Part shown: positions 12,411-23,064 of the stretch, piece after piece
How positions within the stretch are numbered: position 1 is the first letter of the stretch
How the letters are laid out: every line of letters starts with the position of its first letter
From: Styela clava
Lineage: Eukaryota; Chordata; Ascidiacea; Stolidobranchia; Styelidae
Length of the DNA stretch: 64,000 nt
Reading direction: 5' to 3'
Assembly (NCBI RefSeq): GCF_964204865.1
Contig: NC_135262.1
Location: 19,583,650 to 19,647,649 of the forward strand
The notes under the pieces: model-generated
The model's database searches: none
What the model was told of the DNA's origin: nothing
Seen by the model: the letters and a program-made list of their open reading frames with translations, nothing else
Translations under genes and position numbers: made by a program

Positions 12411-13640
12411 GTTCACTTTTTCGTGCAATCACAAGTGCATTAGTATAGCCAGACTACATCAACATATGCATCCAAATGCGCCTATATTACTAATAATTAT
12501 ATCCAATTGGAAGTTAAAATACTATAATCTACATATAGATAAAATTAATAACAATTAGATAATATATCCATTTTTGCCACAAACACTAAAAAGACAACGG
12601 CGCAATACACAAAGGAAACATATAAGGGACAATGACTTTCAAATGCCTGCCTATGCTTTTCAAGCATTTCACCATACCGGTATCAGATAGCCTACATGGT
12701 TTTAATAATATACTACTAGCCACTGTATAGTTAAATTGCACGATGGTATTGCAATGAGACCTATTTTGAAATCTCTCACAATTGAATAGGCCTGATTTTG
12801 AAAATGAATATATGAGGAATTGCTAACTAACTATCATTTATGGAGAAAAAATTTCAACAACAAATTTTCACACTACATATAAACAGTATTAGTAAAATAA
12901 AAAATATGAAACTTACAGCTACGTGTATGATTTCGATACACTTGATACTTTTTTTTCATATTTCAAGATATTCATTTAAATATTATTATTATTAAGATAC
13001 CAGTGACTTGTATTTGACGCATTGGCCTGATATTGTGAAAAATAAATTAAATTATTTAACAATCCATTTATCATTTGAACAGATGAAAAGTGCTTATGCA
13101 GCAAAACCACATAAAACAATAACAGTAAAAAATACCATTTATTTGTATTCAAAACAATATTCTCTGATAACATTCATTACTCTATAAAACAGCATTTCTC
13201 AAAATGTTTTCTTCGGAACACTGCAGTTCCCCAAGCTCCTTCGAATCATTCCGCGGAACAGAGATCGAAATAATGACTAAATTATAATTAGTCGCCATGG
13301 CGAACCCAGTAGTACTTCAGTCTCCAACAGGCAGACAGGCCTCGTGCCAATCGTTTAATTTTTTAATTATCAACTTTACAGCAAAAGTTTTGACTTTACC
13401 ATGGGATAAATTTTTTGGAAACCACCCATCAATTTTACCTTCTAATTTCTTGGTGTTCCGCGAGGCGAGATAAAAAGCGTAGATGTTCCGGGGCAAAAAA
13501 GTTTTAAGCAACGCAGCCATATACCAATAGATAGGAAATAATTTAATGATGAGTTTAAATTTGAGAAGGCAGTATGAATTTTAAATGATCTATTACTAAT
13601 AATTTATACACCATATTTTATCTATTAAATATTTGGTAGG
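12411..13640. other. Spacer between ATG12 and VPS52, with possible hAT debris
   Basis: No host exon. Around 13190-13500, phrases such as CAGCATTTCTCAAAATG and GTTCCGCGAGGCGAG resemble the ends and interior of degraded hAT elements, but no matching right end or target duplication could be placed. The minus ORF at 13317-13520 reads through this debris. Confidence 0.4.
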
Positions 13641-16455
13641 TTAGAAGTTTGGTTTATACTTTTTCACTTCAACCATAACATGGTGAATATTAACCATTTC
13701 AGCCCTTGTTGGAAGCGATTTGAAAGCTTGATGTGAGAGGATTTTTTGAAAACGATGATAATATTGAATTAATTGAGTCAACGCAGCTTGCAAAATTGAA
13801 GTACCATTCTTGAAGTTAGTGAAAGAATTCATCACTTCTTGGTTTATACTTTGAATAGAGGTTTTCCAGTTCTTTGTGAAAGATCTTACGAGAGGCATCA
13901 CTCTATGTTCTGCTTTCTTGAGCAAATCCATTTGACTAGAATCCGAAAGAGGTTCAACTTGTTTTATGAAAGTTATTAAAGTTAAAAAATGAGATGACAA
14001 TACTTCCTCAATGTACTCTTGTGTACTTGAGTTGAGAAGATGTTGAAAGCTGTCAGATTCTTTAGATTCATCAGTTGTGCGCTCTATTATGACTGACAAC
14101 ATCATGTCATAATTATTAATCAAAAATATGAGTTGATCCTTGCGATCATTGAAACACGATGCCATCCGAAGAATAAAGTTTTGAACTTCTGACTGCATCT
14201 CCTCAAGAACTTGGTCGACAAGAGTATTTGGAGACGTTTCATTGATTCCCACAATTGCTGCACTAAACTCAGCATATCTGCGAGTGATGTAATGAGGACG
14301 AACGTCAATAGATGCCAAGGAATTAACATCACAAGTTTTGATGCTTTGAGTATTAAGTTTGACAATATGTTCAAACCTCGGCCATAAAATATCCTGAACA
14401 GTGTCCCAATATCGGTTCAGAGCAAAAATATCCCTTTTTTGCATAATTTTCCTATATCTATCAACGATGTGAATGCAGAGGAAAAGTGCAATGGAATCAA
14501 AACTATCATTTGTATACGACGCAACATGTTTCATCAACATTGAAATCGTCTTTCCCATAACGCTGTTGAACATTTCTTGTGCGCTTGCCTTGGTGACGAG
14601 AAAAAAATCACATAGAAAAAGATATTCACGACAGCAGTTATCCATGAATGCATAATGTTCACTCCGAAATAAACTTTCAAACGGATATCTTTTGTCAATT
14701 CTTTGGGCTGCATGAGGTACTATGACTGCAGATTCTAAATCAGTAGTCAAAATGCTTCCTCTTCCCCCCAATGTAAATATAGTAGCTCGATTTTTTAGTG
14801 GCATTTTTGAGGAGAAAAATCCACGACGTGCAGTGTCTTCAATTGCTATTAGATCATCTTTATCAGCTACTTCATCATATTGCACTTTCATTAATCGAGA
14901 AACATAGGTTTTAAAATATGAGAAATAAACTTTGCTCATAGTATCAACATATTCCTCTTGTACCTCTTTCGCAATGGCTCTTTCATTGGATAACAAAAAC
15001 TCATAATAAAACCTTGATTTCAACATTGCATTTTGCGGTACTTCATAGTTACTCATAGGCTTACGAAATGAATAAACTTTTTGAAGCAAATATTCACGAA
15101 TTTTAGCAACAGCTTTGAATTTAAGTTTTTGTACTGTGTCACTAACATCACGACATGCCAAGGTATCGTTGAACGAATGTTGTTTTAAAAATTTGATTTT
15201 ATGATTGAGTTCATGTAATTGCTCTAAAAATTCTCTTTCTGTGACGGGAATTTCCAATATTGCTGTGATCATTGCTTCAGGAACAACCATTTCATCAACA
15301 AGTTGACTCAACTCGCTTTTCACAGATTGTCTGTTTTTGAGCTTCATATTCATGGTGATGGATTGTTCCTAAGATCAATAAAAAATTGAATTTAGTTGTT
15401 TAGTTAATTAGTTGTCATTAACCTTGAGGAATCTCTGTAAATGATGAATATCTACTAAAACAAAAATTGTGACGAGATATTTTCATATTACGGTAATTCA
15501 AAGTTGTTTTTGAGTACATTCCTCATAAAATGGAAAGCTTCTTCTATGTGTCTCGAAAATTTTGCTTTGGGGGTCTCCATTTGCATGGAGAAAGATATAT
15601 TACTTTGAGAATCCTAAATCATATGATAATAATAAAATGCAATATCATAGAGTAGATCTTTTCTTGGATATTATTAACCAATACTGAATGGGAATACAGT
15701 CATTTATAAAACTGCTCAGGATTTTTACGGATATTATTAACAATTGGTCATGAGATCATGATATCCTTGCCCTGCCTGATCATAAAAAGGAAGCCTCAAA
15801 GCTCATCAATGAAAATCAACATTATAATTGACTGAAATAGATAGGAAGGCTAGCTAACATTGGTGGATTACTTTGAAATCGACATGTCTCACCAGCAATA
15901 ATATCATTCAATTTATTAATAATATAAAGTTAAAATCTGATGTATTATGTCAAAGTCACGAATCACAGATTACGAGACCATGATTCATCATATGATAAAA
16001 ATGTTACATGGTATAGATATAAAAATCCTAATGTTACTAACCTGCAATGATTGAATTTCAGAGCTTATACTGCTTAATGCATGTTGAAAACCATGTAACA
16101 TTCCCTCCATTCTTTCCAAAACAGACTCACAAGAGCCGATTCGTTTATGGAGGTCGGCAACTCTTTTACTTTCTCTTATATAATCCTGTATCGAATCCTT
16201 TTCCACTTTCGTCAAGTCTTTCTCAATATTCTTCGCATACTCTCGAAGATCTACACCTTTTTCCAAAGCCTCTTTGACAAGGTCATCCTCAAGATTCTCC
16301 TGAATATGTTCTCCGACAGTTTCAAGCATATCTTCACTTGCTAGAAGTTGAAGATCTTCTAAATCAGGATAATACATATCCAGGTCGGCCTCACGTTGAT
16401 CAAGATCCAGAGGTTGGTTTTCCACCAGTCCAGTAAATACTTTACTATCTTCCAT
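13641..16455 (-). CDS. VPS52: VPS52, GARP/EARP tethering complex subunit
   Basis: Subunit of the GARP (trans-Golgi) and EARP (recycling endosome) tethers, which capture endosome-derived vesicles and assemble SNAREs. There are two coding exons on the minus strand: 16455-16042 (residues 1-138) and 15368-13641 (residues 139-713). They are joined in phase 0 across a 673-base intron (donor GTTAGT, acceptor CTTAG). The 713 residues compare with about 723 in human. The N-terminal half is predicted coiled coil. Diagnostic blocks are EQSITMNMKLKNRQS right after the junction, YSFRKPMSNYEVPQ (237-250), MKVQYDEVADKDDL, RPHYITRRYAEFS and the C-terminal KKYKPNF. The start at MEDSKVF is the first ATG in a clean frame. 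The vertebrate gene has many introns, so this copy is markedly intron-poor, yet it is fully open and looks functional. Confidence 0.97.
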
Positions 16456-16682
16456 GGTGAATTACAAAGGAGGACTACTAATCTTAGGTCTAAAAAATTA
16501 AAACAAATTATGTATCAAGCACAGTTATTAAATGTGTGATAAGAGTGCAAGAATAAGATACAACTAAAAACTAGTCAGCATAAAACGTGGTACAAGTTGC
16601 GATTGCTATTGCCTATTACATTTGAACATTTCTATAAAAAACTTACAGAATAAGACATACCATACTTTGATTACGGTGACCG

Positions 16683-16874
16683 TACATTTGAACCAACGTA
16701 CATTTGAACCCATGTGTATATCCGCGGGTTCAATCTATATGCGGGTGCAAAAACCCATGGGCCAGGGTTAGTATGGATTCAAATATCCGTAAAACAAAAA
16801 AGATCTCCATAGGTGCAATTGTAAGTATGTAGGTGCAATTGTCGTGGGTTCAAATGTACGTGGGTTCAAATGTA
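16683..16874. mobile_element. Small MITE with doubled terminal motif
   Basis: The left end has two tandem copies of a TACATTTGAACC unit separated by a few bases (16683-16711). The right end is the inverse, two copies of GGTTCAAATGTA. The ~190-base unit could fold into one hairpin. It lies just upstream of VPS52. No coding capacity; the superfamily is not identified. Confidence 0.65.
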
Positions 16875-18161
16875 ATGAAACCTTTGATTACACCCCACCC
16901 CGAATATGTTCGAGGAGTAGTGAAAGCACAAAATGCAATGCTACAACCACATGAAACTCAGCACTTATATAATTATAAAAACTTTTAAGCATTATTAATG
17001 AATCATATTATTTAGAAAAAATTGAAGAAATTCTTTATTTACCATTAGCACCCTTCCTCAGTATACAGTAATACGTGTCTATCAATGGAGTAGAGGTTAT
17101 GCACCCCTGTTTTATGGAAATATTCATGTACAGTGCATTACTTGTTAAAATACTACAATCAAAACAAACAGGGCTAAGCCTATCACAGTATTCAGAAATG
17201 TATTCATTTCATCATGCTACTCACTCATAGCCTCATAGGACAAAATTTCATAAACCAAAATGAATTTCGAAAAATTCACAAACAAAACCTAAAACTATCC
17301 ATATTTCCCAATATGATTGAACTGTATTAAAATTTACAGAAATTTCCAATTTTACTTGAATTTATTGGTTTTCACTGGTTGGATAAAAAAAAATTGAAAA
17401 TCACCTTTTTAATTTTCATTGAATTTTTGGTAAGGCATTACATTGCAACCTAGAGTTGAAGCCAATCAGCTAATATTATTACGAGTTTAAAATTAAAGGG
17501 CTGAACAAGGTTAGCGACAGTATGAAGAATTATCGAAATGTGTTGATATATGATGGCCAGATAAATTAGCACCCCATATCTTTAAAAACTGTTATTCAAT
17601 TAATATAAAATGCATATTGACTATTCCGAGATGAGAAACGCACAGAGCACCTTTCAAGAGGAAAAAGTAGTGATATCGTACAAAATAATGGTATGAAAAA
17701 AGATGATAAAGTGGTAAAAAGTCTGAAAATAATATATAATAAAGACATTGCAGAACAGGTATACTGAAACTCTAATGAGATGCATTGCCATTTAAAAATA
17801 GGAAATGTGTAACAACATGTAAACAATGTTTGGTCCACCTACTACAGCACATATTTAACTAAAGAACAACCAGGTAAGAATAAAAGATATATGAAACTAT
17901 TTTTGAAAAATGTATAAAGACAAATCTGTTTTAGGGTGATATTGTTTTAAGACTTTTGAAGCAAAATCTTAACTTGACGTTTTCAAATACTGAGAAAAAA
18001 TATTTACTATTTATAAATTCACAAACTAAAATAATAGGGGCTTAAACATTAAATAGCAAGAAAACAAAGAAATAGGAGTATACCAACTTGGGCAATGACT
18101 CGTTTGAATTAATAGATGTTTTCAGATACATACTAAAATCGATTATTTATAAAATATAATT
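16875..18161. other. Spacer between VPS52 and RAB28
   Basis: Contains the presumed VPS52 5' region. I see no exon or defined repeat; the minus ORF at 17596-17838 is hydrophobic low-complexity translation without family features. Confidence 0.5.
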
Positions 18162-18167
18162 TTTATT
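18162..18167 (-). terminator. Polyadenylation signal of RAB28
   Basis: AATAAA on the minus strand, about a dozen bases past the RAB28 stop codon, which would make a very short 3' untranslated region. Confidence 0.6.
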
Positions 18168-18178
18168 GCCAAAATTAA

Positions 18179-18850
18179 TTATTGAAGTGAGCAAAAAGAG
18201 CTTTTTTGTTGTTTTCTTCGAACTGAAGCTATTTTTACTGCTTCTGAGTTTGCAGAATTGGCAATTTCTGCTGTTACAATTCGATGTGCTTGTTCAGTTT
18301 CTGCTCTTGTTAACTTGATCCCAAGAATGTCAGCAGCCAACATTTTAAAACAAAGATCCACAGAATCACCTGTTTTTGCTGATATATAGTGACTCTGCAA
18401 CTTGTTTTTTGTTGCAAATGTCATATGTTTATCTTTTGTGACAGTTCTTAAGTGCTCGAGATCACATTTATTTGCTACGAGGGCATAATGTGGTTGCGAA
18501 TCATGGGCCATCGATTTAACAATTTCATACCATTCTTCAAGATTTTCAAAACTGTGGTGATTTGTAACATCGTATACAAGCAGTACTCCTTGGGCACCAA
18601 ATACATACTTATCAAGCATATTTCCACCAAGAGTTTGTCCGCCAATATCCCATATTTTTAGCGAGACATTTTTCTTATTCGTAAGTCTTATTCTTTTTAG
18701 AAAGAAATCCAATCCAACGGTTTGTTCATAATTACGCCCAAATTGATCCTGTGTGTAACGAGTAATCAGTGAGGTTTTTCCACTCGAACCATCTCCAAGA
18801 ACGACAAACTTTAATTGCACGTCTTCAGTGTCATCTTCAGAATCAGACAT
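18179..18850 (-). CDS. RAB28: Small GTPase RAB28
   Basis: Divergent Rab-family GTPase; in animals it acts in ciliary and photoreceptor membrane traffic. The frame encodes 223 residues beginning [10 protein letters not shown], which matches the family N-terminus, so I prefer this ATG to the upstream in-frame one at 18907. Nucleotide-binding motifs are all present: P-loop GDGSSGKT (19-26), switch I Thr44, DIGGQT (68-73, the RAB28-type GGQ instead of the usual AGQ), NKCD (127-130) and SAK (157-159). [17 protein letters not shown] (78-94) is typical of RAB28. The C-terminus is a single-cysteine CAAX box, CSLQ, as in farnesylated RAB28, not the usual double-cysteine Rab tail. The coding sequence is one exon, unlike the multi-exon vertebrate gene. 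No damage is visible. Confidence 0.96.
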   Translation of the reverse strand: MSDSEDDTEDVQLKFVVLGDGSSGKTSLITRYTQDQFGRNYEQTVGLDFFLKRIRLTNKKNVSLKIWDIGGQTLGGNMLDKYVFGAQGVLLVYDVTNHHSFENLEEWYEIVKSMAHDSQPHYALVANKCDLEHLRTVTKDKHMTFATKNKLQSHYISAKTGDSVDLCFKMLAADILGIKLTRAETEQAHRIVTAEIANSANSEAVKIASVRRKQQKSSFCSLQ

Positions 18851-18880
18851 ATCAAGAATATTATATATTAGTCCTGTAGT

Positions 18881-18891
18881 CTGCAAACAAA
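18881..18891 (-). other. Candidate 3' splice or trans-splice acceptor before RAB28
   Basis: On the minus strand the bases TTTGTTTGCAG end 30 bases before the RAB28 ATG. This pyrimidine-rich AG site could end a 5'-UTR intron or accept a spliced leader if the organism trans-splices. Inference only. Confidence 0.4.
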
Positions 18892-19061
18892 GTAGTCTAC
18901 AGGCCAAAAATAAAAAGAAAATATTTGAGAATAGAAGTCAGAAAGTGAAAGAACCTATTGCATGTATCAATGTCTGATTCTGAGTGTACAGGTGTAGTCT
19001 ATGTACTGATGTATCAGATGTATAGACCGACATCTGAGATATGGCTATATCTGTATATCTA

Positions 19062-19215
19062 GATATACTAATAGTCATAGTCATAGTCAAGTTTATTTTT
19101 TCCCATTCAGTAAAAAATAACATACGAAATTAACAAAATACAAAACTGAAAACACATTTTTACTGGGGAAGGGAAGTCGCGGGGAACCAGGAATGGTTAT
19201 CGAGCAGCAACACAC
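19062..19215. repeat. Retroelement-like tail (partner 29170-29340)
   Basis: An AGTCATAGTCATAGTCAAG repeat run leads into TTTATTTTT and later GGTTATCGAGCAGCAAC. The same order (repeated tcag, TTTATTTTA, GAGGTTATCGAGCAGCG) occurs at 29170-29340. The repeated tetranucleotide at the edge and the sharp start suggest the 3' end of a LINE or SINE inserted in reverse. Confidence 0.5.
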
Positions 19216-20224
19216 AAGGTTCAATATTTAACTTTATTTTTTTTTAAAGAAGTTACGTTTTTAGAACACTTTTAATATGAATGACCAGGCTTTGGCAGTT
19301 GAACCACATCCAAGAGACATGAAAGTTATATCCTATCCTAAATCCTATGAGACTACCATGAATAGTACATGGCAACATCTCTAATCGAGCCCACCAGATA
19401 ACTTACGGGGATTCCCCGATTGACAGGCACTGAAGTGTGTAAATTGATTGAGGTATACTAGTTGCTATGGTAATGTGAAATTCAAATCGGTCGAGTGGAG
19501 CAGTTCAGGCCAGGCATTGATAAACACATGATGAGGTGATAAAGAAGACATGTAATATAATTCTAATAACAATATTATATAAATAGAATAAGCAGATCAA
19601 TGATGTACTAAGTTAGACGAAGTACCGTACCGGTGCGGTACTATGTGTAATCAGTCATAGAGGTGTGATCATTGTATACATATGAATACACCCACACACA
19701 CAAAAAAAAACATTCTGAGTCAAGTTGTCAAAAACATCCAGAGAAAGTCGACATAAAGTCTTCTTTGAATTTGATTTGGAATGTGAATAAGGCAACAACA
19801 TGCATTGTAGCTCAAGACAGTATTTTAAATTCGCAGTTTAAAAGTGAACTCAATAAAGATAAATTCAATAATATTCATTTGTCATAGAAGAAGACAAGTA
19901 ATATGGAATTCAGAAAAAGCTGTTTGATAATTACATATATCATAGCCTGTATAATATTCATTAGGTCAGCAGGTTGGTGCAATAACTATTTTTTTATTTC
20001 CAGGTGGTGGTATGGTTGCAGTAACAAGAACATTCAATTTGTTGCAAACATTCGAAGTAAGTCGACAAGAAATTTCTTTTCGTATCTGATTTGGAAAGTT
20101 GATAGGATATCGATATGCATCAAGTTTCGTATTGAACATATAAATGGCACATGCCATTGCTCGGAACAGTGATTTAGATATATAGTCTGTGTGGGGTCTG
20201 GTATAGTTTAGTTAGTACCACATT

Positions 20225-20522
20225 GACAATTTTTGCATATGTCAATCCTAACCCCTACCTGACTACGTCACCGAAAAATTACGTCATTTTGACGTCACAG
20301 TGGCGTAATAAGGCCCACCAAAGTATGCGGATCGAGCAAGCTATTTCTCTCTTTTCCTCGTCACAACAATCACAATACAGCAATAGGAGAGAGATCGCCG
20401 ACTTGAGCGAGTTCGTACTGTCGTAATTATACTTTGGCAAGCCTTACGTGATGGTGACGTCGTAGTGACGTAATTTTTGGATGACATAGTCAGGTGGGAG
20501 TTAGGAATAACATATGCAAAAT
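20225..20522. mobile_element. CRE-rich MITE, copy 2
   Basis: Starts at CAATTTTTGCATATGTCAAT and ends with its inverse near 20522. Inside each arm are ATTACGTCA and a perfect TGACGTCA. Same family as 218-609 and directly followed by another copy. Confidence 0.7.
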
Positions 20523-20572
20523 TCGGGTCTAGTATAGTTTAGTACCACAAGTACTTCCAGTGGGCGTAGCAT

Positions 20573-20947
20573 AACGATTTTTGCATATATGTTATTCCTA
20601 ACCCTCACCTGACTGCCTGACTATGCCATCCAAAAATTACGTCACTACGACGTCACCATCACGTCATAGGGATTGCAAAAGTATAATTACGATCGCCCGA
20701 AATGGCATATGCGCCGCCGATAAGAACTTGCTAAAGCCGGCGATCTCTCTCCTATGTGATCGTTGCGACGAGAAAACGAGAGAAATAGCTTGCTCGATTT
20801 CGGGTTTTCGACTGCGCGTTTTGGACGACCATCCGCATACCGGTACTTCGGTGGGCCTTACGGTATTACGCCACTGTGACGTCGGAATGGCGTAATTTTT
20901 CAGTGACGTAGTCAGGCGGGGGTTAGGATTGACATATGCAAAAATTG
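20573..20947. mobile_element. CRE-rich MITE, copy 3
   Basis: Arms run CGATTTTTGCATATATG ... CATATGCAAAAATTG. The centre carries GAGATCGCC/GGCGATCTC-like inverted phrases shared with the other copies. Copies 2 and 3 are separated by a duplicated ~25-base phrase containing TATAGTTTAGT. Confidence 0.7.
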
Positions 20948-21104
20948 TTGAGCCAGGCCAACTCGTTTTCGACCCTAATTTGCCATCCCTAATCTGCCAC
21001 CTTTCGACCGTATTTTGCCATCCCCAATATGACTTTTATGCTACCACCACTATAGCCATAGGCTACCGACTAACGTTAACTAATCCCATACCGTAGGGTA
21101 CCGG

Positions 21105-21245
21105 TACCGTACCCGACATGGAATGATACCGGTACAGTAACCAGACGATACTGCGAGTGGCCGTGTTAAGTCATATGGTTAAGCCGTCTTATCGGCTTTC
21201 CTCTCCCCCGGGATAAATATGTTAATTCTATCCTAAAAATAATTT
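21105..21245 (+). repeat. SINE tail fragment
   Basis: Contains TAAGCCGTCTTATCGGCTTT and CCCCCGGGATAAATATG, the same tail as the SINE at 39053-39370, without the tRNA-like head. Confidence 0.7.
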
Positions 21246-22194
21246 ATCATCAATATTATTATTAGTTATTACTGTACCGTACCCTAATAGTCTATTAAAA
21301 AAAGCACAGTTCAGCAGTTTGGGGCTTGAAATTGAATCCTAGAAAGGAGGACAGAATGAAATTTTTCTTAAGGCATTTAGAGAGCAGGAAGGTTGGGCAT
21401 TGGCTGGTTATTTGTGGAATGACAGATACCGTACAGCTGTACCGTACAGACAGGACAGGCGTGCAAATCTAAAAATCAGGGGTCTTGGCGTACAAGCAGT
21501 TTCCCCGACACGCCAAACATCTGAGTGCAAACCTACCGAGACCGCGTGAACTCCTAGCGTGCAACTGAAGGAATAGCCTAGCCGTATTTGAAAAAAAAAA
21601 ACTTGAATAAACAAGTGTAAAATAATTTCACCATAAAATCCCCACCGGCCGACCTGTATTCCAAGGCAGAGACCCCCCATTTCCTGGTCTCACAAAACGA
21701 CTGCGACGATGCGTATTTTCGCATAGGTCAAAGATCAAAATACGCACAAACAGACAAATTTTGCAAGGTTACAAAAGACCTCGCTTCAAGAGAAACAATG
21801 CCTAACCATACATGTAACTAGGGTTGGGATGTAACATTTGTATTTCAAAAGAGATCCATTTAGTTGTTAGTCGGCATGGGTTTTGAGGTGTTTGATAATG
21901 GCGAAAGGTACTTGAATGACAGTTGAGTTTTCATGTGTTGCTATTTTTCAATATTCTTTATTATCAAAGGAAAATGGGTGTCGATTAAAACTCAGCGTGG
22001 ATTTTCTCCGATCTTGCATTGTTGTGACTCAACAATGTGAAATTCACAGTTTTGCAGCCAAACTGGGGAATCCCGAAGGACAATGCACTGTTTGCTTTTC
22101 GAATTGAGAAACTTATTCGCAATAAACAGGGACAGCCTTCACACTAATGTTCTGTACAAATGAAATGAATACTTTTGTTTAATATCATTCAAAA

Positions 22195-23064
22195 CATTGG
22201 TTCCCAACCTCTCTGGCGGACCGGTAAAATTAAATAAAATGTACTCGCGGACGGCAAAAAATTGGAATGAGTGGAATAGAAAATAACAACATATATTTGC
22301 AAAATGTAATGTAATGTTGGGCACTTGAAAACATTTCACATGAATAAAAACAAATAATGCGCCGACAAAAAAAAATGGAAAAAAGGAAACTTTGTTTAGA
22401 AGAAGAACTTTGTCTCCTCGTTCTTGTTAAAAAACATCAAAATGCCCTGCTGGTTAACTGATCTCATATTAATCCTTCTGCAGTTAATCAACGCATCAAA
22501 CAAAATGAATGATGACAAAGTCGTTTGTAACTTAGCACCAGGTTCACAATCCTGCTGTGCATCGCCTGGAAAAATTCTACGCGGCCCATGCTTTTGTTGC
22601 GCTTCTTGTGGCCACCTGCAGGGTCGCAACAAGCTCATATTTTGCTGGATGTCAAGGCAAAGCCCTGGAATATTATACTATCCATGAATATTTTCTGATT
22701 TAAACAAAGAAATTTCTATAACCTTTTATTTGGATGTCCACATTAAGAAGGAAAACCATGCAGAACAGCAAAATACATGTGCCGATCTTCGGCTTTCTGA
22801 ATCTTGCAAGATTTGGCGGACGCTCCGGGATGAATCGGAAGCGAAAAGTGTGATTACTCGGCGCCAAAATGTCGTCGGGCCATTGATACCGCAAACAGCA
22901 ATATGTCGGCGACAGAGAAATCGCGTAATAAACAAACACAACGTCGTTATTTCGGGTTCGCTAAAGCGACTGAGACGACTAAAAAACAATAAAATTTCGC
23001 GCAGACCGACAAAAAAGCTTCTGGTTCCGATGCCGGTCCGTGGACCATTGGTTGGGAACCACTG
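22195..23064. mobile_element. Non-autonomous hAT element
   Basis: The left end CATTGGTTCCCAACC and right end GGTTGGGAACCACTG are inverted. Flanks are 8-bp duplications ATTCAAAA (22187-22194) and ATTTAAAA (23065-23072), one mismatch. The interior (phrases AATCCTGCTGTGCATC, GGTCGCAAC) is shared with 28.5-29.6 kb. It has no intact transposase, and its open frames are not conserved with the other copy. Confidence 0.85.

Noticed and set aside
12184..12558. 124-codon plus frame
   Set aside because: Antisense shadow of ATG12.
14473..16344. Several plus-strand frames of 60-76 codons
   Set aside because: Antisense shadows of the two VPS52 exons.
8565..18850. A tunicate-style operon of four genes
   Set aside because: Spacers of 0.9-1.7 kb are much longer than usual in such operons; shared strand alone is not enough.
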